A program made the translations under genes and the position numbers. Positions 44,727 through 54,129 of a DNA stretch of 64,000 nt are shown in pieces. Where the stretch lies: positions 186,001 through 250,000 of the forward strand of contig NZ_JABBGJ010000005.1 of NCBI RefSeq assembly GCF_012927345.1. Direction: 5' to 3'. The notes under the pieces were generated by a model. The model made no database searches, was not told where the DNA came from, and saw nothing but the letters and a program-made list of their open reading frames with translations. How positions within the stretch are numbered: the stretch's first letter is position 1; each line of letters begins with the position of its first letter. Origin of the DNA: Paraburkholderia polaris (GTDB lineage: Bacteria; Pseudomonadota; Gammaproteobacteria; Burkholderiales; Burkholderiaceae).

Positions 44727-45773
44727 TTAGTCCGATTCCGTGCGACGCGTGAAATCCGCACGCGCCGGCCGGTAATCGGTCGGCCGCATGCCGGTCCATT
44801 TGCGAAACGCGCGATGAAACGCGCTCGGCTCGGCAAAACCCACGGCGGTGGCGATGTCGGCGATCGTGCGATCGGTGTCCTGCAGTTCGCCGATCGCGAT
44901 GTCGCGCCGCAAGTCATCCTTGATCGACTGATACGTATAGCCTTCCTGCTTCAGGCGTCGCCGCATCGTCGCTTCAGCGACGTGCAGGCGCAGCGCCATC
45001 TGGTCGGCGGCGGGCCAGTTGGCCATCGGCAGCGCGCGCAGCATCTTGCGCACGCGCGCGGCGAGCGAACCGGGATTGCGGTACTTGACGATGAAGCTGC
45101 CGGGCGCATCGCGCAGGAACGGTTTGACCGACTTGGTAGTCTGGATCACCGGCAGGTCGAGAAACGCAGGCGACAGGTCGACATACGACTCGGCCTGATC
45201 GAACGCCATGTCGTCGCAGAACATCAATCGGTATTCATGCGCGGCAGGCGGCTCGGCGCAGCGAAAGCGCGCCTCGAGCAGCGGAATGCGCCGCCCGACC
45301 AGCCAGCACAACAGGCCGTAGACGACGATGAAGTAGGTCGCATAAGCGAACATGGCGGGCGGCCGCGCGCCTTCGCGTTCGATATACCGCAACCGCACGC
45401 GCTGCGCATCCGTTTCGATCTGCGCGCCAAAATCGTCCAGCACGAGCCGCATGAAGCCTACCGCCCGCGCGAGCGCTTGCGCGCCGTTCCGCGCGGTCAA
45501 CGCCATCTGTGTCATCGCGATGAAGCTACCGCTTTTCATACGGTGCGAGTCCTGGCCGAAGAATTCGTCGTCCAGCGCGCGGGCAATGCCGGCCCACAGC
45601 GCGCCGTACTGCGCCGACGAGACCCGGCTTTTCGGCGACGCCAGCATCGTTGCCGCGATGCCGGCGGCTTCGGCGAGCGGCAGCGCCTCGACACCGCGTG
45701 CCCGTGCCAACGCCAGGGCCTCCTCGACCAGACTGACGGAAATCGTGCCTCTATCGTTCTTGAGGTTCTTCAT
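44727..45773 (-). CDS. AraC-family regulator, likely of the divergent valine operon
   Basis: The product has 348 residues: an effector-like N-terminal domain of the Arabinose_bd type (about 15-200) and a C-terminal AraC HTH pair (about 245-335). The HTH pair has WPAADQMALRLHVAEATMRRRL split as HVAEATMRRRLKQEG, and DRTIADIATAVGFAEPSAFH. P. aeruginosa uses an AraC protein, MmsR, divergent from mmsAB, and this arrangement is the same in outline. The start ATG at 45773 lacks a strong ribosome site. Although the frame is open far upstream, those residues do not look like protein. Direct repeats in the intergenic region are likely its sites. Confidence 0.85.
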   Translation of the reverse strand: MKNLKNDRGTISVSLVEEALALARARGVEALPLAEAAGIAATMLASPKSRVSSAQYGALWAGIARALDDEFFGQDSHRMKSGSFIAMTQMALTARNGAQALARAVGFMRLVLDDFGAQIETDAQRVRLRYIEREGARPPAMFAYATYFIVVYGLLCWLVGRRIPLLEARFRCAEPPAAHEYRLMFCDDMAFDQAESYVDLSPAFLDLPVIQTTKSVKPFLRDAPGSFIVKYRNPGSLAARVRKMLRALPMANWPAADQMALRLHVAEATMRRRLKQEGYTYQSIKDDLRRDIAIGELQDTDRTIADIATAVGFAEPSAFHRAFRKWTGMRPTDYRPARADFTRRTESD

Positions 45774-46070
45774 ATTTTTAACGAGTGTCTGGCAAACGCG
45801 CTCAACATTTTCCTTGTGGCGATTCGCTAAGCCTTTGAAAACGTGGCCTGAATCCGCCTTGAATGATACCGGTATGGCAAATGCGCTCAACCAGAATGAT
45901 CGGGCTGAGCATCGAACCTGTCCAGCAGCTTCCCTACACTTGGCCTGAACCGATCGCGGGACGCATCGCCCGGAGACACTACGGCGAGGCTGACCACCTC
46001 CCGCGATGAGTCGCAGATGACGAGGCCGCGCCTCGCCGCCTCGACTCGATGCACATAACAGGATCGAGCC
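45774..46070. promoter_or_regulatory. Divergent promoter with AraC-type 17-bp direct repeats
   Basis: TGGCAAACGCGCTCAAC (45790-45806) and TGGCAAATGCGCTCAAC (45875-45891) differ in one base and are 85 bp apart, about eight helical turns. One lies next to the AraC-family gene start, the other 180 nt before the acyl-CoA dehydrogenase start. Such spaced direct repeats are the classic target layout of AraC regulators and permit DNA looping. The binder is inferred to be the divergent AraC protein. Confidence 0.6.
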
Positions 46071-47204
46071 ATGGACAGCTTCTACACCGACGAACAGCGG
46101 ATGATCCGCGACGCCGCCCGCGATTTCGCCACTGAGCGCCTCGCGCCGCATGCCGGCCAGTGGGATCGCGACGCGAAGCTGCCGACGGAAGTCGTGACGC
46201 AAATGGGCGAGCTGGGTTTTCTCGGCATGATCGTGCCGTCCGAATGGGGCGGCTCCTATACCGACTACGTGGCCTATGCGCTCGCGCTCGAAGAGATCGC
46301 TGCGGGCTGCGCCGCCTGCGCCACGCTGATGAGCGTGCACAATTCGGTCGGCTGCGGGCCGATCCTGAACTTCGGCACGGACGCGCAAAAGGACCGCTAT
46401 CTCCAAGACCTCGCCACGGGACGCCGCATCGGCGCGTTCTGCCTGACCGAGCCGCAAGCCGGCTCCGAGGCGAACAATCTGCGCACCCGTGCGGTGCTAC
46501 GCGACGGCAAATGGATTCTTAACGGCAACAAGCAGTTCGTCACCAACGGGTCGCGCGCCAACATCGCGATCGTGTTTGCCGTCACCGATCCTGACCGCGG
46601 CAAGCGTGGCCTGTCAGCCTTTATCGTGCCGACCGATACGCCGGGCTTCAACGTCGGCAAGCCCGAGCACAAACTCGGCATTCGCGCCTCGGACACGTGC
46701 CCGATCTCGCTCGATGATTGCGCGGTGCCCGAAGCCAATCTGCTCGGCGAACCGGGCGAAGGCCTGCGCATCGCGTTGTCGAATCTCGAAGGCGGCCGCA
46801 TCGGTATTGCAGCGCAGGCGGTTGGTATCGCGCGAGCCGCATTCGATGCCGCGCGTCTCTACGCGAACGAACGCATCCAGTTCGGCAAGGCGCTGAAGGA
46901 CCACCAGACCATCGCCAACATGCTCGCTGACATGGCGACCCGTCTGAACGCCGCGCGTCTGCTCGTGCATCACGCGGCGCGGCTGCGCACGGCGGGTAAG
47001 CCGTGTTTGTCCGAGGCATCGCAGGCCAAGCTGTTTGCGTCGGAACTCGCCGAGGAAGTCTGCTCGAATGCGATCCAGATTCACGGCGGCTACGGCTATC
47101 TCGAGGACTACGCGGTGGAACGCCACTATCGCGATGCCCGCATCACGCAGATTTACGAAGGAACCAGTGAAGTGCAGCGGATGGTTATCGCACGCCACGT
47201 TTAA
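46071..47204 (+). CDS. Acyl-CoA dehydrogenase, likely isobutyryl-CoA dehydrogenase
   Basis: The product has 377 residues and the standard fold of the FAD acyl-CoA dehydrogenase family: [18 protein letters not shown], then [21 protein letters not shown] helices, and the C-terminal [14 protein letters not shown] that includes catalytic E363. With the mmsA/mmsB and hydroxyisobutyryl genes following, the likely reaction is isobutyryl-CoA to methacrylyl-CoA in valine degradation. It is the first gene of the operon from the divergent promoter. The next coding region begins 340 nt later, after a repeat array. Confidence 0.85.
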   Translation: MDSFYTDEQRMIRDAARDFATERLAPHAGQWDRDAKLPTEVVTQMGELGFLGMIVPSEWGGSYTDYVAYALALEEIAAGCAACATLMSVHNSVGCGPILNFGTDAQKDRYLQDLATGRRIGAFCLTEPQAGSEANNLRTRAVLRDGKWILNGNKQFVTNGSRANIAIVFAVTDPDRGKRGLSAFIVPTDTPGFNVGKPEHKLGIRASDTCPISLDDCAVPEANLLGEPGEGLRIALSNLEGGRIGIAAQAVGIARAAFDAARLYANERIQFGKALKDHQTIANMLADMATRLNAARLLVHHAARLRTAGKPCLSEASQAKLFASELAEEVCSNAIQIHGGYGYLEDYAVERHYRDARITQIYEGTSEVQRMVIARHV

Positions 47205-47291
47205 ACGCAGGTTAGACGGCGTTTGAGCGCAAAATAGCCTGCCTGTCAGGCAAAAGCAGAGGCAAAAAGTAGAGCGCATACCGCGCCCGCA

Positions 47292-47532
47292 GCATGGGAT
47301 CAGAGTAAGCGCTAAAGCGCTAACTCTGATCGACAGCGTTGCATGGGATCAGAGTAAGCGCTAAAGCGCTAACTCTGATCGACAGCGTTGCATGGGATCA
47401 GAGTAAGCGCTAAAGCGCTAACTCTGATCGACAGCGTTGCATGGGATCAGAGTAAGCGCTAAAGCACTAACTCTGATCGACAGCGTTGCATGGGATCAGA
47501 GTAAGCGCTAAAGCACTAACTCTGATCGACAC
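47292..47532 (+). repeat. Array of five 49-bp hairpin repeats upstream of the acyl-CoA synthetase
   Basis: Five tandem units of 49 bp start at 47292, 47341, 47390, 47439 and 47488; the fifth is truncated by the ribosome site of the next gene. Each holds a near-perfect inverted repeat, with arms GATCAGAGTAAGCGCT and AGCGCTAACTCTGATC (one A/A mismatch) around AA. Units 4 and 5 carry G to A in the right arm. A diverged, two-unit array of the same length lies at 50834. The elements sit in the transcript of the operon between its first two genes. Confidence 0.95.
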
Positions 47533-47544
47533 AAGGAGACGACG

Positions 47545-49236
47545 ATGACTGCAGCGAAGGGCTTTCTCGAAGCGCGCGACCTGTTATTGCGCCATCGCAC
47601 CGACTACGACCGCGCCTACCGCGAATTCGTATGGCCGACGCCAGGCGAGTTTAACTGGGCGCTCGATTACTTCGACGTGATCGCGCGAGATAATGACAAC
47701 CCGGCGCTATGGATCGTCGACGATCCGGCAAGCGAAGGCTTGCGCCTCTCCTACGCGCAGATGTCGGAGCGCTCGTCGCGCATGGCGAACTTTCTGCGCG
47801 GCGTTGGCGTGGGTCGCGGCGACCGCTTGCTGTTGATGCTGCCGAATCGCGTCGAACTGTGGGACGTGATGCTCGCGGCCATGAAGCTCGGCGCAATCGT
47901 GCTGCCGGCCACCACCCAGCTTTCCGCCGACGACGTGCGCGATCGTGTGCAGATCGGCGGCGCACAGTTCGTGGTGGTCGATAGCGCGGAGCTGGCCAAG
48001 TTCGATGCACTCGACGTGCCGCTCACACGCATCTCCGTCGGCACGCCGCGCGACGGCTGGATCGATCTTGCCGCTGCCTATGATGCATCGCCGCAATTCA
48101 CGCCGGAAGGCATCACGCACGCCACCGATCCGCTGCTGTTGTATTTCACGTCAGGCACGACGTCCAAACCGAAGCTGGTCGAGCATACCCACCTGAGTTA
48201 CCCGGTTGGCCATCTGTCGACGATGTACTGGATCGGCTTGCAACCGAACGACATCCACTGGAACATCAGCTCGCCGGGCTGGGCCAAGCACGCGTGGAGT
48301 TGCTTCTACGCGCCCTGGAATGCGCAGGCCTGTGTGTTCGTTTTCAACTTTCCGCGTTTCGTGCCGAAAGACACGCTCGACGTGCTGGTGCGTTTCAACG
48401 TCACCACGCTGTGCGCGCCGCCCACGGTCTGGCGCATGCTGGTGCAGGAGCATCTCACCGACTATCCGGTCAAGCTGCGCGAGATCGTCGGCGCAGGCGA
48501 GCCGCTGAATCCGGAGATCATCGAACGCGTCAAGCATGCGTGGGGTATCACGATTCGCGACGGTTTCGGCCAGACCGAAACGACCTGCCAGATCGGCAAC
48601 CCGCCGGGGCAACCGGTGGTGCCGGGTTCGATGGGCCGTCCGCTGCCGGGCTACAAGATTGAGCTTCTCGATGCCGACGATCAACCCGTTACCGAAGGGG
48701 AAATCTCGCTGCCTTTGGCCGAACGTCCGCTCGGTTTGATGACCGGCTACGCGAACAACGCCAACGCCACCGCGCAAGCCATGCGCAACGGTTTCTACCA
48801 CACCTCCGACGTCGCGTTGCGCCGTGATGATGGCTACTACGTCTACGTCGGCCGCGCCGATGACGTTTTCAAATCGTCCGACTACCGGCTAAGCCCGTTC
48901 GAACTCGAAAGCGTGCTGATCGAACACGAAGCGATCGGCGAAGCAGCCGTCGTGCCGAGTGCCGACGCGCTGCGCCTGTCGGTGCCCAAAGCGTTCGTCA
49001 CCGTGCGTCATGGCTATGAGGCCGGTCCCGAACTCGCACGTGCGGTCTTCGCGTTCTCGCGCGAAAAGCTCGCACCGTACAAGCGGATTCGCCGCCTGCA
49101 ATTCAGCGAGCTGCCGAAAACCATCTCCGGCAAGATCCGCCGCGTCGAATTGCGGCGCCGCGAAATGGAGCGCGAGGCCGAGCCCGCGCGTCTGCCGGAT
49201 GAATATTGGGAAGAGGACTTCCCGGATCTGCGTTGA
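47545..49236 (+). CDS. AMP-binding acyl-CoA synthetase
   Basis: The product has 563 residues and is an ANL-superfamily adenylating enzyme: LYFTSGTTSKPKLVEHTH P-loop, DGFGQTETTCQIGNPPGQ, YYVYVGRADDVFKSSDYRLS, and the C-terminal ISGKIRRVELRRRE with its lysine. It activates a carboxylic acid with ATP and CoA. In this operon isobutyrate or another short acid is likely, but the pocket was not analysed. It is closest in feel to the MACS-type acyl-CoA synthetases. AAGGAG sits 8 nt before the ATG, right after the repeat array. Confidence 0.85.
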   Translation: MTAAKGFLEARDLLLRHRTDYDRAYREFVWPTPGEFNWALDYFDVIARDNDNPALWIVDDPASEGLRLSYAQMSERSSRMANFLRGVGVGRGDRLLLMLPNRVELWDVMLAAMKLGAIVLPATTQLSADDVRDRVQIGGAQFVVVDSAELAKFDALDVPLTRISVGTPRDGWIDLAAAYDASPQFTPEGITHATDPLLLYFTSGTTSKPKLVEHTHLSYPVGHLSTMYWIGLQPNDIHWNISSPGWAKHAWSCFYAPWNAQACVFVFNFPRFVPKDTLDVLVRFNVTTLCAPPTVWRMLVQEHLTDYPVKLREIVGAGEPLNPEIIERVKHAWGITIRDGFGQTETTCQIGNPPGQPVVPGSMGRPLPGYKIELLDADDQPVTEGEISLPLAERPLGLMTGYANNANATAQAMRNGFYHTSDVALRRDDGYYVYVGRADDVFKSSDYRLSPFELESVLIEHEAIGEAAVVPSADALRLSVPKAFVTVRHGYEAGPELARAVFAFSREKLAPYKRIRRLQFSELPKTISGKIRRVELRRREMEREAEPARLPDEYWEEDFPDLR

Positions 49237-49295
49237 TTATTTTTATTCCCAGTCACTGCCCGGCCGATACGCGGCCACTGCACAGGAGTTCCAGC

Positions 49296-50813
49296 ATGAG
49301 CGCAATTGCTTCGAACAATGCCATCACCGTCAAACTGCTGATCAACGGCGAGTTCGTCGAATCCAAAACCACCGAATGGCGCGACATCGTCAACCCGGCT
49401 ACGCAAGAGGTGCTTGCACGCGTGCCGTTCGCCACCGCCGATGAAGTGAATGAAGCGATCCGCTCGGCACACGCCGCCTTTGCCACCTGGAAGAACACGC
49501 CGATCGGCGCGCGCATGCGCATCATGCTGAAGTTCCAGGCGCTGATTCGCGAGCATTCGCCGCGCATCGCCAAGACCTTGAGCGCCGAGCAGGGCAAGAC
49601 GATTCCCGACGCGGAAGGCGATATCTTCCGCGGGCTCGAAGTGGTCGAGCACGCCTGCTCGATCGGCACCTTGCAGCAGGGCGAATTCGCCGAGAATGTG
49701 GCGGGCGGCGTGGATACTTACACGTTGCGTCAACCGATCGGCGTATGCGCCGGCATCACTCCGTTCAACTTCCCCGCGATGATCCCCCTGTGGATGTTCC
49801 CGATGGCGATCGTCTGCGGCAATACATTCGTGCTGAAGCCTTCCGAGCAGGATCCGCTGTCGACCATGCAACTGGTCGAACTGGCGCTCGAAGCCGGTGT
49901 GCCGAAAGGCGTGCTGAATGTGGTGCACGGCGGCAAGGACGTGGTCGATGCGCTCTGCACACACGATCTGGTGAAAGCGATTTCGTTCGTCGGCTCGACG
50001 GCGGTCGGCACGCATGTTTATCGCCTCGGCAGCGAACACGGCAAGCGCGTGCAATCGATGATGGGCGCGAAGAATCATGCGGTGGTGCTGCCCGATGCGA
50101 ATCGCGAGCAGACCTTGAATGCGTTGGCGGGTGCGGGTTTTGGCGCAGCGGGGCAGCGTTGCATGGCGACCTCGGTGGTCGTGCTGGTCGGCGCAGCGCA
50201 GCAATGGTTGCCCGATCTGGTCGCAAAGGCGAAGACGCTGAAGGTCAACGCGGGCAACGAGCCGAATACGGATATTGGCCCGGTGGTCTCACGCGCCGCG
50301 AAGCAACGCATTCTCGGCCTGATCGAAACGGGCGTGAAAGAGGCCGCAACGCTGGCGCTCGACGGCCGCGACGTGAAGGTTCCGGGCTACGAGCAAGGCA
50401 ACTTCATCGGCCCGACGGTCTTCACCGATGTCACCACCGAGATGGAGATCTACCGCCAGGAAATCTTCGGCCCGGTGCTGGTGGTGCTGAATGCCGCGAC
50501 GCTCGATGACGCGATCGCGCTCGTCAACCGCAATCCGTTCGGTAACGGCGTGGGCCTTTTCACGCAAAGCGGCGCGGCGGCGCGCAAATTCCAGAGCGAG
50601 ATCGATATCGGCCAGGTCGGCATCAACATTCCGATTCCGGTGCCGGTGCCGTCCTTCAGCTTTACCGGCTCGCGCGGCTCGAAACTCGGCGACCTCGGGC
50701 CGTACGGCAAACAGGTTGTGCAGTTCTACACGCAGACCAAAACCGTCACTGCCCGCTGGTTCGACGACGACACCGTCAACGACGGCGTCAACACGACCAT
50801 CAGCCTGCGCTGA
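49296..50813 (+). CDS. mmsA: CoA-acylating methylmalonate-semialdehyde dehydrogenase
   Basis: An aldehyde dehydrogenase of 505 residues. The signature TPFNFPAMIPLWMFPMAI and the active site GFGAAGQRCMA with C289 are MmsA-specific. It oxidises methylmalonate semialdehyde with NAD and CoA to propionyl-CoA. The start at 49296 has AGGAG 8 nt upstream; the longer frame from 49206 overlaps the previous gene and lacks a site. Next comes a two-unit repeat array, then mmsB. Confidence 0.95.
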   Translation: MSAIASNNAITVKLLINGEFVESKTTEWRDIVNPATQEVLARVPFATADEVNEAIRSAHAAFATWKNTPIGARMRIMLKFQALIREHSPRIAKTLSAEQGKTIPDAEGDIFRGLEVVEHACSIGTLQQGEFAENVAGGVDTYTLRQPIGVCAGITPFNFPAMIPLWMFPMAIVCGNTFVLKPSEQDPLSTMQLVELALEAGVPKGVLNVVHGGKDVVDALCTHDLVKAISFVGSTAVGTHVYRLGSEHGKRVQSMMGAKNHAVVLPDANREQTLNALAGAGFGAAGQRCMATSVVVLVGAAQQWLPDLVAKAKTLKVNAGNEPNTDIGPVVSRAAKQRILGLIETGVKEAATLALDGRDVKVPGYEQGNFIGPTVFTDVTTEMEIYRQEIFGPVLVVLNAATLDDAIALVNRNPFGNGVGLFTQSGAAARKFQSEIDIGQVGINIPIPVPVPSFSFTGSRGSKLGDLGPYGKQVVQFYTQTKTVTARWFDDDTVNDGVNTTISLR

Positions 50814-50833
50814 GCTCACAGGTCTATTGCTTT

Positions 50834-50927
50834 GCATGGGATGGGAGTAAGCGCTAAAGCGCCAACTCCCATCGACAGCTTTGCATGGGATGGGAGTAAG
50901 CGCTAAAGCGCCAACTCCCATCGACAG
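50834..50927 (+). repeat. Two 49-bp hairpin repeats upstream of mmsB
   Basis: Units start at 50834 and 50883, again 49 bp apart, the second merging into the mmsB ribosome site. The arms read GATGGGAGTAAGCGCT and AGCGCCAACTCCCATC. Compared with the array at 47292, stem positions CAG have changed to GGG. The opposing CTG has changed to CCC, so pairing is kept. The middle, AAGCGCTAAAGCGC, is identical. Paired changes of this kind point to an RNA (or cruciform) structure under selection. Confidence 0.95.
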
Positions 50928-50938
50928 GAGACAACACC

Positions 50939-51844
50939 ATGAAAATCGGCTTTATCGGACTCGGCAACATGGGCGCGCCGATGGCGCTCAACCTGCTCAA
51001 GGCGGGCCACGCGGTCAATGTATTCGACCTCAACGCGCAAGCTGTGCAGACACTCGTCGATGCGGGGGCGAAAGCGGCAGGTTCGCCGAAAGCCGCAGTG
51101 ACCGACGTCGAATGTGTGATCACGATGCTGCCCGCAGCCGCGCACGTGCGCAGCGTACTGACAGCGGACGACGGCGTGTTCGCCGGCATCTCCAAAGGCG
51201 TGACGATCATCGATTCGAGCACCATCGACCCGGCAAGCGTGAAGGCGTTCGCCGAACTGGCTGCGCAACACGGCAATGCTTTCGTCGACGCGCCCGTCTC
51301 GGGCGGAACCGGCGGCGCGGCGGCAGGCACGCTGACGTTCATGGTCGGCGGCAGCGTGAGCGCGTATGAGCAGGTCAAGCCGGTGTTGTCGGCGATGGGC
51401 AAGAACATCGTGCATTGCGGCGACACCGGCACCGGCCAGGCAGCGAAGATCTGCAACAACCTCGTGCTCGGCATCACGATGGCGGGCGTGGCCGAGGCGA
51501 TGTCGCTGGGCGAAGCGCTCGGCATCGACGCCAAAGTGCTGGGCGGCATCATCAATACCTCGACGGGCCGCTGCTGGAGTTCGGACACGTATAACCCGAT
51601 GCCCGGCGTGATTGAAACCGCACCGTCGACGCGCGGTTATACCGGTGGCTTTGGCACCGATCTGATGCTCAAGGACCTGGGCCTCGCCACCGACGCCGCA
51701 AAATTCGCGCGTCAACCGGTGTATCTCGGCGCATTGGCTCAACAGCTTTATCAGGCGATGAGCACGAAGGGCGCGGGACGTCTGGACTTCTCGGCGGTGA
51801 TCAAGCTCTATCGCAAAGACGGCAAGGACGGAGACGCGTCATGA
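50939..51844 (+). CDS. mmsB: 3-hydroxyisobutyrate dehydrogenase
   Basis: An NAD-dependent beta-hydroxyacid dehydrogenase of 301 residues: the N-terminal GLGNMGAPMALNLLKAGH nucleotide motif, then DAPVSGGTGGAAAGTL, and the catalytic Lys in GTGQAAKICNNLVLG. It oxidises 3-hydroxyisobutyrate to methylmalonate semialdehyde, the substrate of mmsA. AGGAG lies about 10 nt before the ATG. The stop overlaps the next start (ATGA), so it is coupled to the hydratase. Confidence 0.94.
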   Translation: MKIGFIGLGNMGAPMALNLLKAGHAVNVFDLNAQAVQTLVDAGAKAAGSPKAAVTDVECVITMLPAAAHVRSVLTADDGVFAGISKGVTIIDSSTIDPASVKAFAELAAQHGNAFVDAPVSGGTGGAAAGTLTFMVGGSVSAYEQVKPVLSAMGKNIVHCGDTGTGQAAKICNNLVLGITMAGVAEAMSLGEALGIDAKVLGGIINTSTGRCWSSDTYNPMPGVIETAPSTRGYTGGFGTDLMLKDLGLATDAAKFARQPVYLGALAQQLYQAMSTKGAGRLDFSAVIKLYRKDGKDGDAS

Positions 51845-52677
51845 TCGACCTAGACTACGCACACGACGGCGCCGTCGCGCTGCTGACGCTCAAGCGGCCG
51901 CCTGCGAACGCGTTCACGCCGGACGGCTTGCTACTGTTGCAGCAGACTGTCGAGCGTCTGAATGGCGAAGCCCGCGTGCGGGCCATCGTGATCACGGGTG
52001 ACGGCCCCAAGTTCTTCAGCGCGGGAGCCGACCTGAACACGTTCGCCGACGGCAATCGCGAGGTTGCGCGCACGGCGGCGACGCGTTTCGGTGCAGCGTT
52101 CGAGACCTTGCAGAACGCGCGGCCGGTGGTGATTGCGGCGATCAACGGTTATGCAATGGGCGGCGGACTCGAATGCGCGCTGGCCTGCGACATCCGGATC
52201 GCCGAGCAGCACGCGTTGATGGCTTTGCCCGAAACGGCGGTGGGTTTGCTGCCATGCGGCTGCGGCACGCAGACGTTGCCGTGGCTGCTCGGCGAAGGCT
52301 GGGCCAAACGGATGATCCTGACCGGTGAACGCGTCGATGCGGCGACCGCATTGCGTATCGGTCTGGTCGAAGAAGTGGTGGAAAAGGGCGCCGCTCGCGA
52401 GGCCGCGCTGACCATGGCGGCGCGTGTCGCGACATTGAGCCCGCAAGCGGTCGGCTTTAGCAAGACGCTAATTCACCAGGGCCGCAACGGCGTGCCGCGC
52501 GCGGCGGCATTGGCGGTGGAGCGGGAACGCTTTATCGATCTGTTCGACGGCGCCGATCAGCGCGAAGGCGTCAATGCGTTTCTCGAGAAACGCGCGCCAC
52601 GCTGGCAGGTGACGCAGGCTGGACACGTGGGGAGCGCTGACCAGGTCGCAAACGTCGAGCAGGAGACCCATCGATGA
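51841..52677 (+). CDS. Enoyl-CoA hydratase/isomerase family protein
   Basis: The product has 278 residues with the crotonase fold: FFSAGADLNTFADG oxyanion region, then INGYAMGGGLECALACD, and ALPETAVGLLPCGCGTQTL. The likely role in this operon is hydration of methacrylyl-CoA to 3-hydroxyisobutyryl-CoA. It overlaps its neighbours by 4 nt at both ends (ATGA), a tightly coupled set of three. Confidence 0.87.
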   Translation: MIDLDYAHDGAVALLTLKRPPANAFTPDGLLLLQQTVERLNGEARVRAIVITGDGPKFFSAGADLNTFADGNREVARTAATRFGAAFETLQNARPVVIAAINGYAMGGGLECALACDIRIAEQHALMALPETAVGLLPCGCGTQTLPWLLGEGWAKRMILTGERVDAATALRIGLVEEVVEKGAAREAALTMAARVATLSPQAVGFSKTLIHQGRNGVPRAAALAVERERFIDLFDGADQREGVNAFLEKRAPRWQVTQAGHVGSADQVANVEQETHR

Positions 52678-53813
52678 GCGCCGTGCAGAGCGTCGCACTC
52701 GATACAAGCGTAGAAGTGGAGCGCGAGATTCTGTTTCGCGTCGTCAATCGTGTGGCGATCATCACGCTGAACCGGCCGGCCGCCCTCAATGCGTTATCGC
52801 ACGCCATGGTGCGCGAACTCGCCGTACTGGTCGAGCATTGCCGTACCGATGACGGCATCGTTGCCCTCGTGCTGAAAGGCGCGGGCGCGAAGGGGTTTTG
52901 CGCCGGCGGCGACGTGCGCGAGGTGCACCGGCTCGCGAAGAATGGCGACAGCCGGTGGCTCGCGTTTTTCGTTGACGAATACCGGCTCGACTACGCGCTG
53001 CACACGTTTCCCAAACCGGTGGTCGCCTTGCTCGACGGTATCTCGATGGGCGGCGGCATGGGGCTCGGCCAGGCGGCGCGGCTGCGCATCGTCACGGAGC
53101 GCAGCAAGATCGCGATGCCGGAGACGCGCATCGGCTTTCTGCCCGACGTCGGCGCGACGCGTTTCCTGAGCGTGATGCCGGCGGAGGTTGAACTGTATGT
53201 TGGCCTCACCGGCGTGACGTTATCTGGCGCCGATGCGCTGCGGCTGCAACTGGCGGATCTGTGCGTGCCGGTGGACTGGCTTGTCACCTTCGAAGAGCGC
53301 CTGCAGCGCATGTCGCATGCGGGTGACTTGATGGCCGCATTGCGCGGGGTGTTCGAGCCACCGTGCAATATTATTCCGCATGCTGCGTTGGGGTCGTTTA
53401 CCCAGTTGATTCTGAGGCATTTCGATCGGCGTTCGAGCATCGAGCGGATCGTCGCGACTTTGCGGCACGATCTGGAGCGCGAGCCCGCGCGTGAGGTAAA
53501 GCAGTGGCTGCAGTCTGCTTATGACGCGATGGTTGGGCACTCGCCTACGATGCTGTATGTCACGCGTGAGGCGCTATTGCGCGGGCGGCAGATGAGCTTG
53601 GCGGAGTGTTTCCGGATGGAACTCGGCATCGTCAAGCGGGTGATCGAGGAAGGTGATTTCTGCGAAGGCGTGAGGGCGCAGTTGATCGATAAGGATCGCA
53701 AGAGTCGGTGGGCGCCCGCGACGCTCTCGGAGGTGCGGCCGGAACGAGTCCGGCATTTTTTGGCTTCGCCGTGGAGGTTGGAAGCGCATCCGCTGGTTGG
53801 TTTGGGGGCTTAG
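52674..53813 (+). CDS. 3-hydroxyisobutyryl-CoA hydrolase-type enoyl-CoA hydratase family protein
   Basis: The product has 379 residues, longer than typical crotonases and matching the ECH_2/HIBCH subfamily. KGFCAGGDVREVHRLAKNG, GISMGGGMGLGQAARLRI and MPETRIGFLPDVGATRFL are all hallmark HIBCH motifs. It would release 3-hydroxyisobutyrate from CoA for mmsB. It is the last gene of the operon, overlapping the previous one by 4 nt. The valine route from isobutyryl-CoA to propionyl-CoA is therefore complete in one operon. Confidence 0.9.
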   Translation: MSAVQSVALDTSVEVEREILFRVVNRVAIITLNRPAALNALSHAMVRELAVLVEHCRTDDGIVALVLKGAGAKGFCAGGDVREVHRLAKNGDSRWLAFFVDEYRLDYALHTFPKPVVALLDGISMGGGMGLGQAARLRIVTERSKIAMPETRIGFLPDVGATRFLSVMPAEVELYVGLTGVTLSGADALRLQLADLCVPVDWLVTFEERLQRMSHAGDLMAALRGVFEPPCNIIPHAALGSFTQLILRHFDRRSSIERIVATLRHDLEREPAREVKQWLQSAYDAMVGHSPTMLYVTREALLRGRQMSLAECFRMELGIVKRVIEEGDFCEGVRAQLIDKDRKSRWAPATLSEVRPERVRHFLASPWRLEAHPLVGLGA

Positions 53814-53884
53814 GGATGGTGATGTAGGTGGTGCTTGTTCTTTTGGTTGTCTGCGGTGTTGGGGTTTCCTTGATTTGTTCGTGG

Positions 53885-54020
53885 TCTATTAGCGTTGCCC
53901 CTGTGCGGGGCGGCACTTACTTTCTTTGCCGCCGCCGCAAAGAAAGATAAGCAAAGAAAGCGGCTCAAACCGCTCATGCTAAGTGGGCATCGTGGCTTGC
54001 AAGTGGTAGTGGCCCCGTAG
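53885..54020. repeat. Burkholderia-type intergenic element with CTTTCTTTGC hairpin
   Basis: In the convergent gap 53814-54129, CTTTCTTTGC (53920-53929) pairs with GCAAAGAAAG (53937-53946) over a 7-nt loop. A second GCAAAGAAAG follows at 53951-53960, giving an alternative partner. The flanks (CTGTGCGGGGCGGCAC, CGGCTCAAACCGC) belong to a short extragenic sequence I have often met between genes in Burkholderia and Paraburkholderia. It contains no gene. It may act as a transcription end for the two convergent units. The exact ends of the element are approximate. Confidence 0.6.
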
Positions 54021-54129
54021 AGTCTGTGTTCGTGCACCTGCATGCGCTAGTGACAAGGGCGTCATACTTCCGGCGGCGCTGCGCGCGCCGACGCGGTGTT
54101 TCTGGAGATGCGTCGGCGTGCTTATGACA

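Noticed and set aside
44229..45830. Long plus-strand frame opposite nfeD and the AraC gene
   Set aside because: Antisense to well-supported genes, Arg/Ala-rich, with no recognisable motif.
47292..47532. CRISPR array
   Set aside because: The repeat units are contiguous without unique spacers, each is itself a hairpin, and no cas gene is near.
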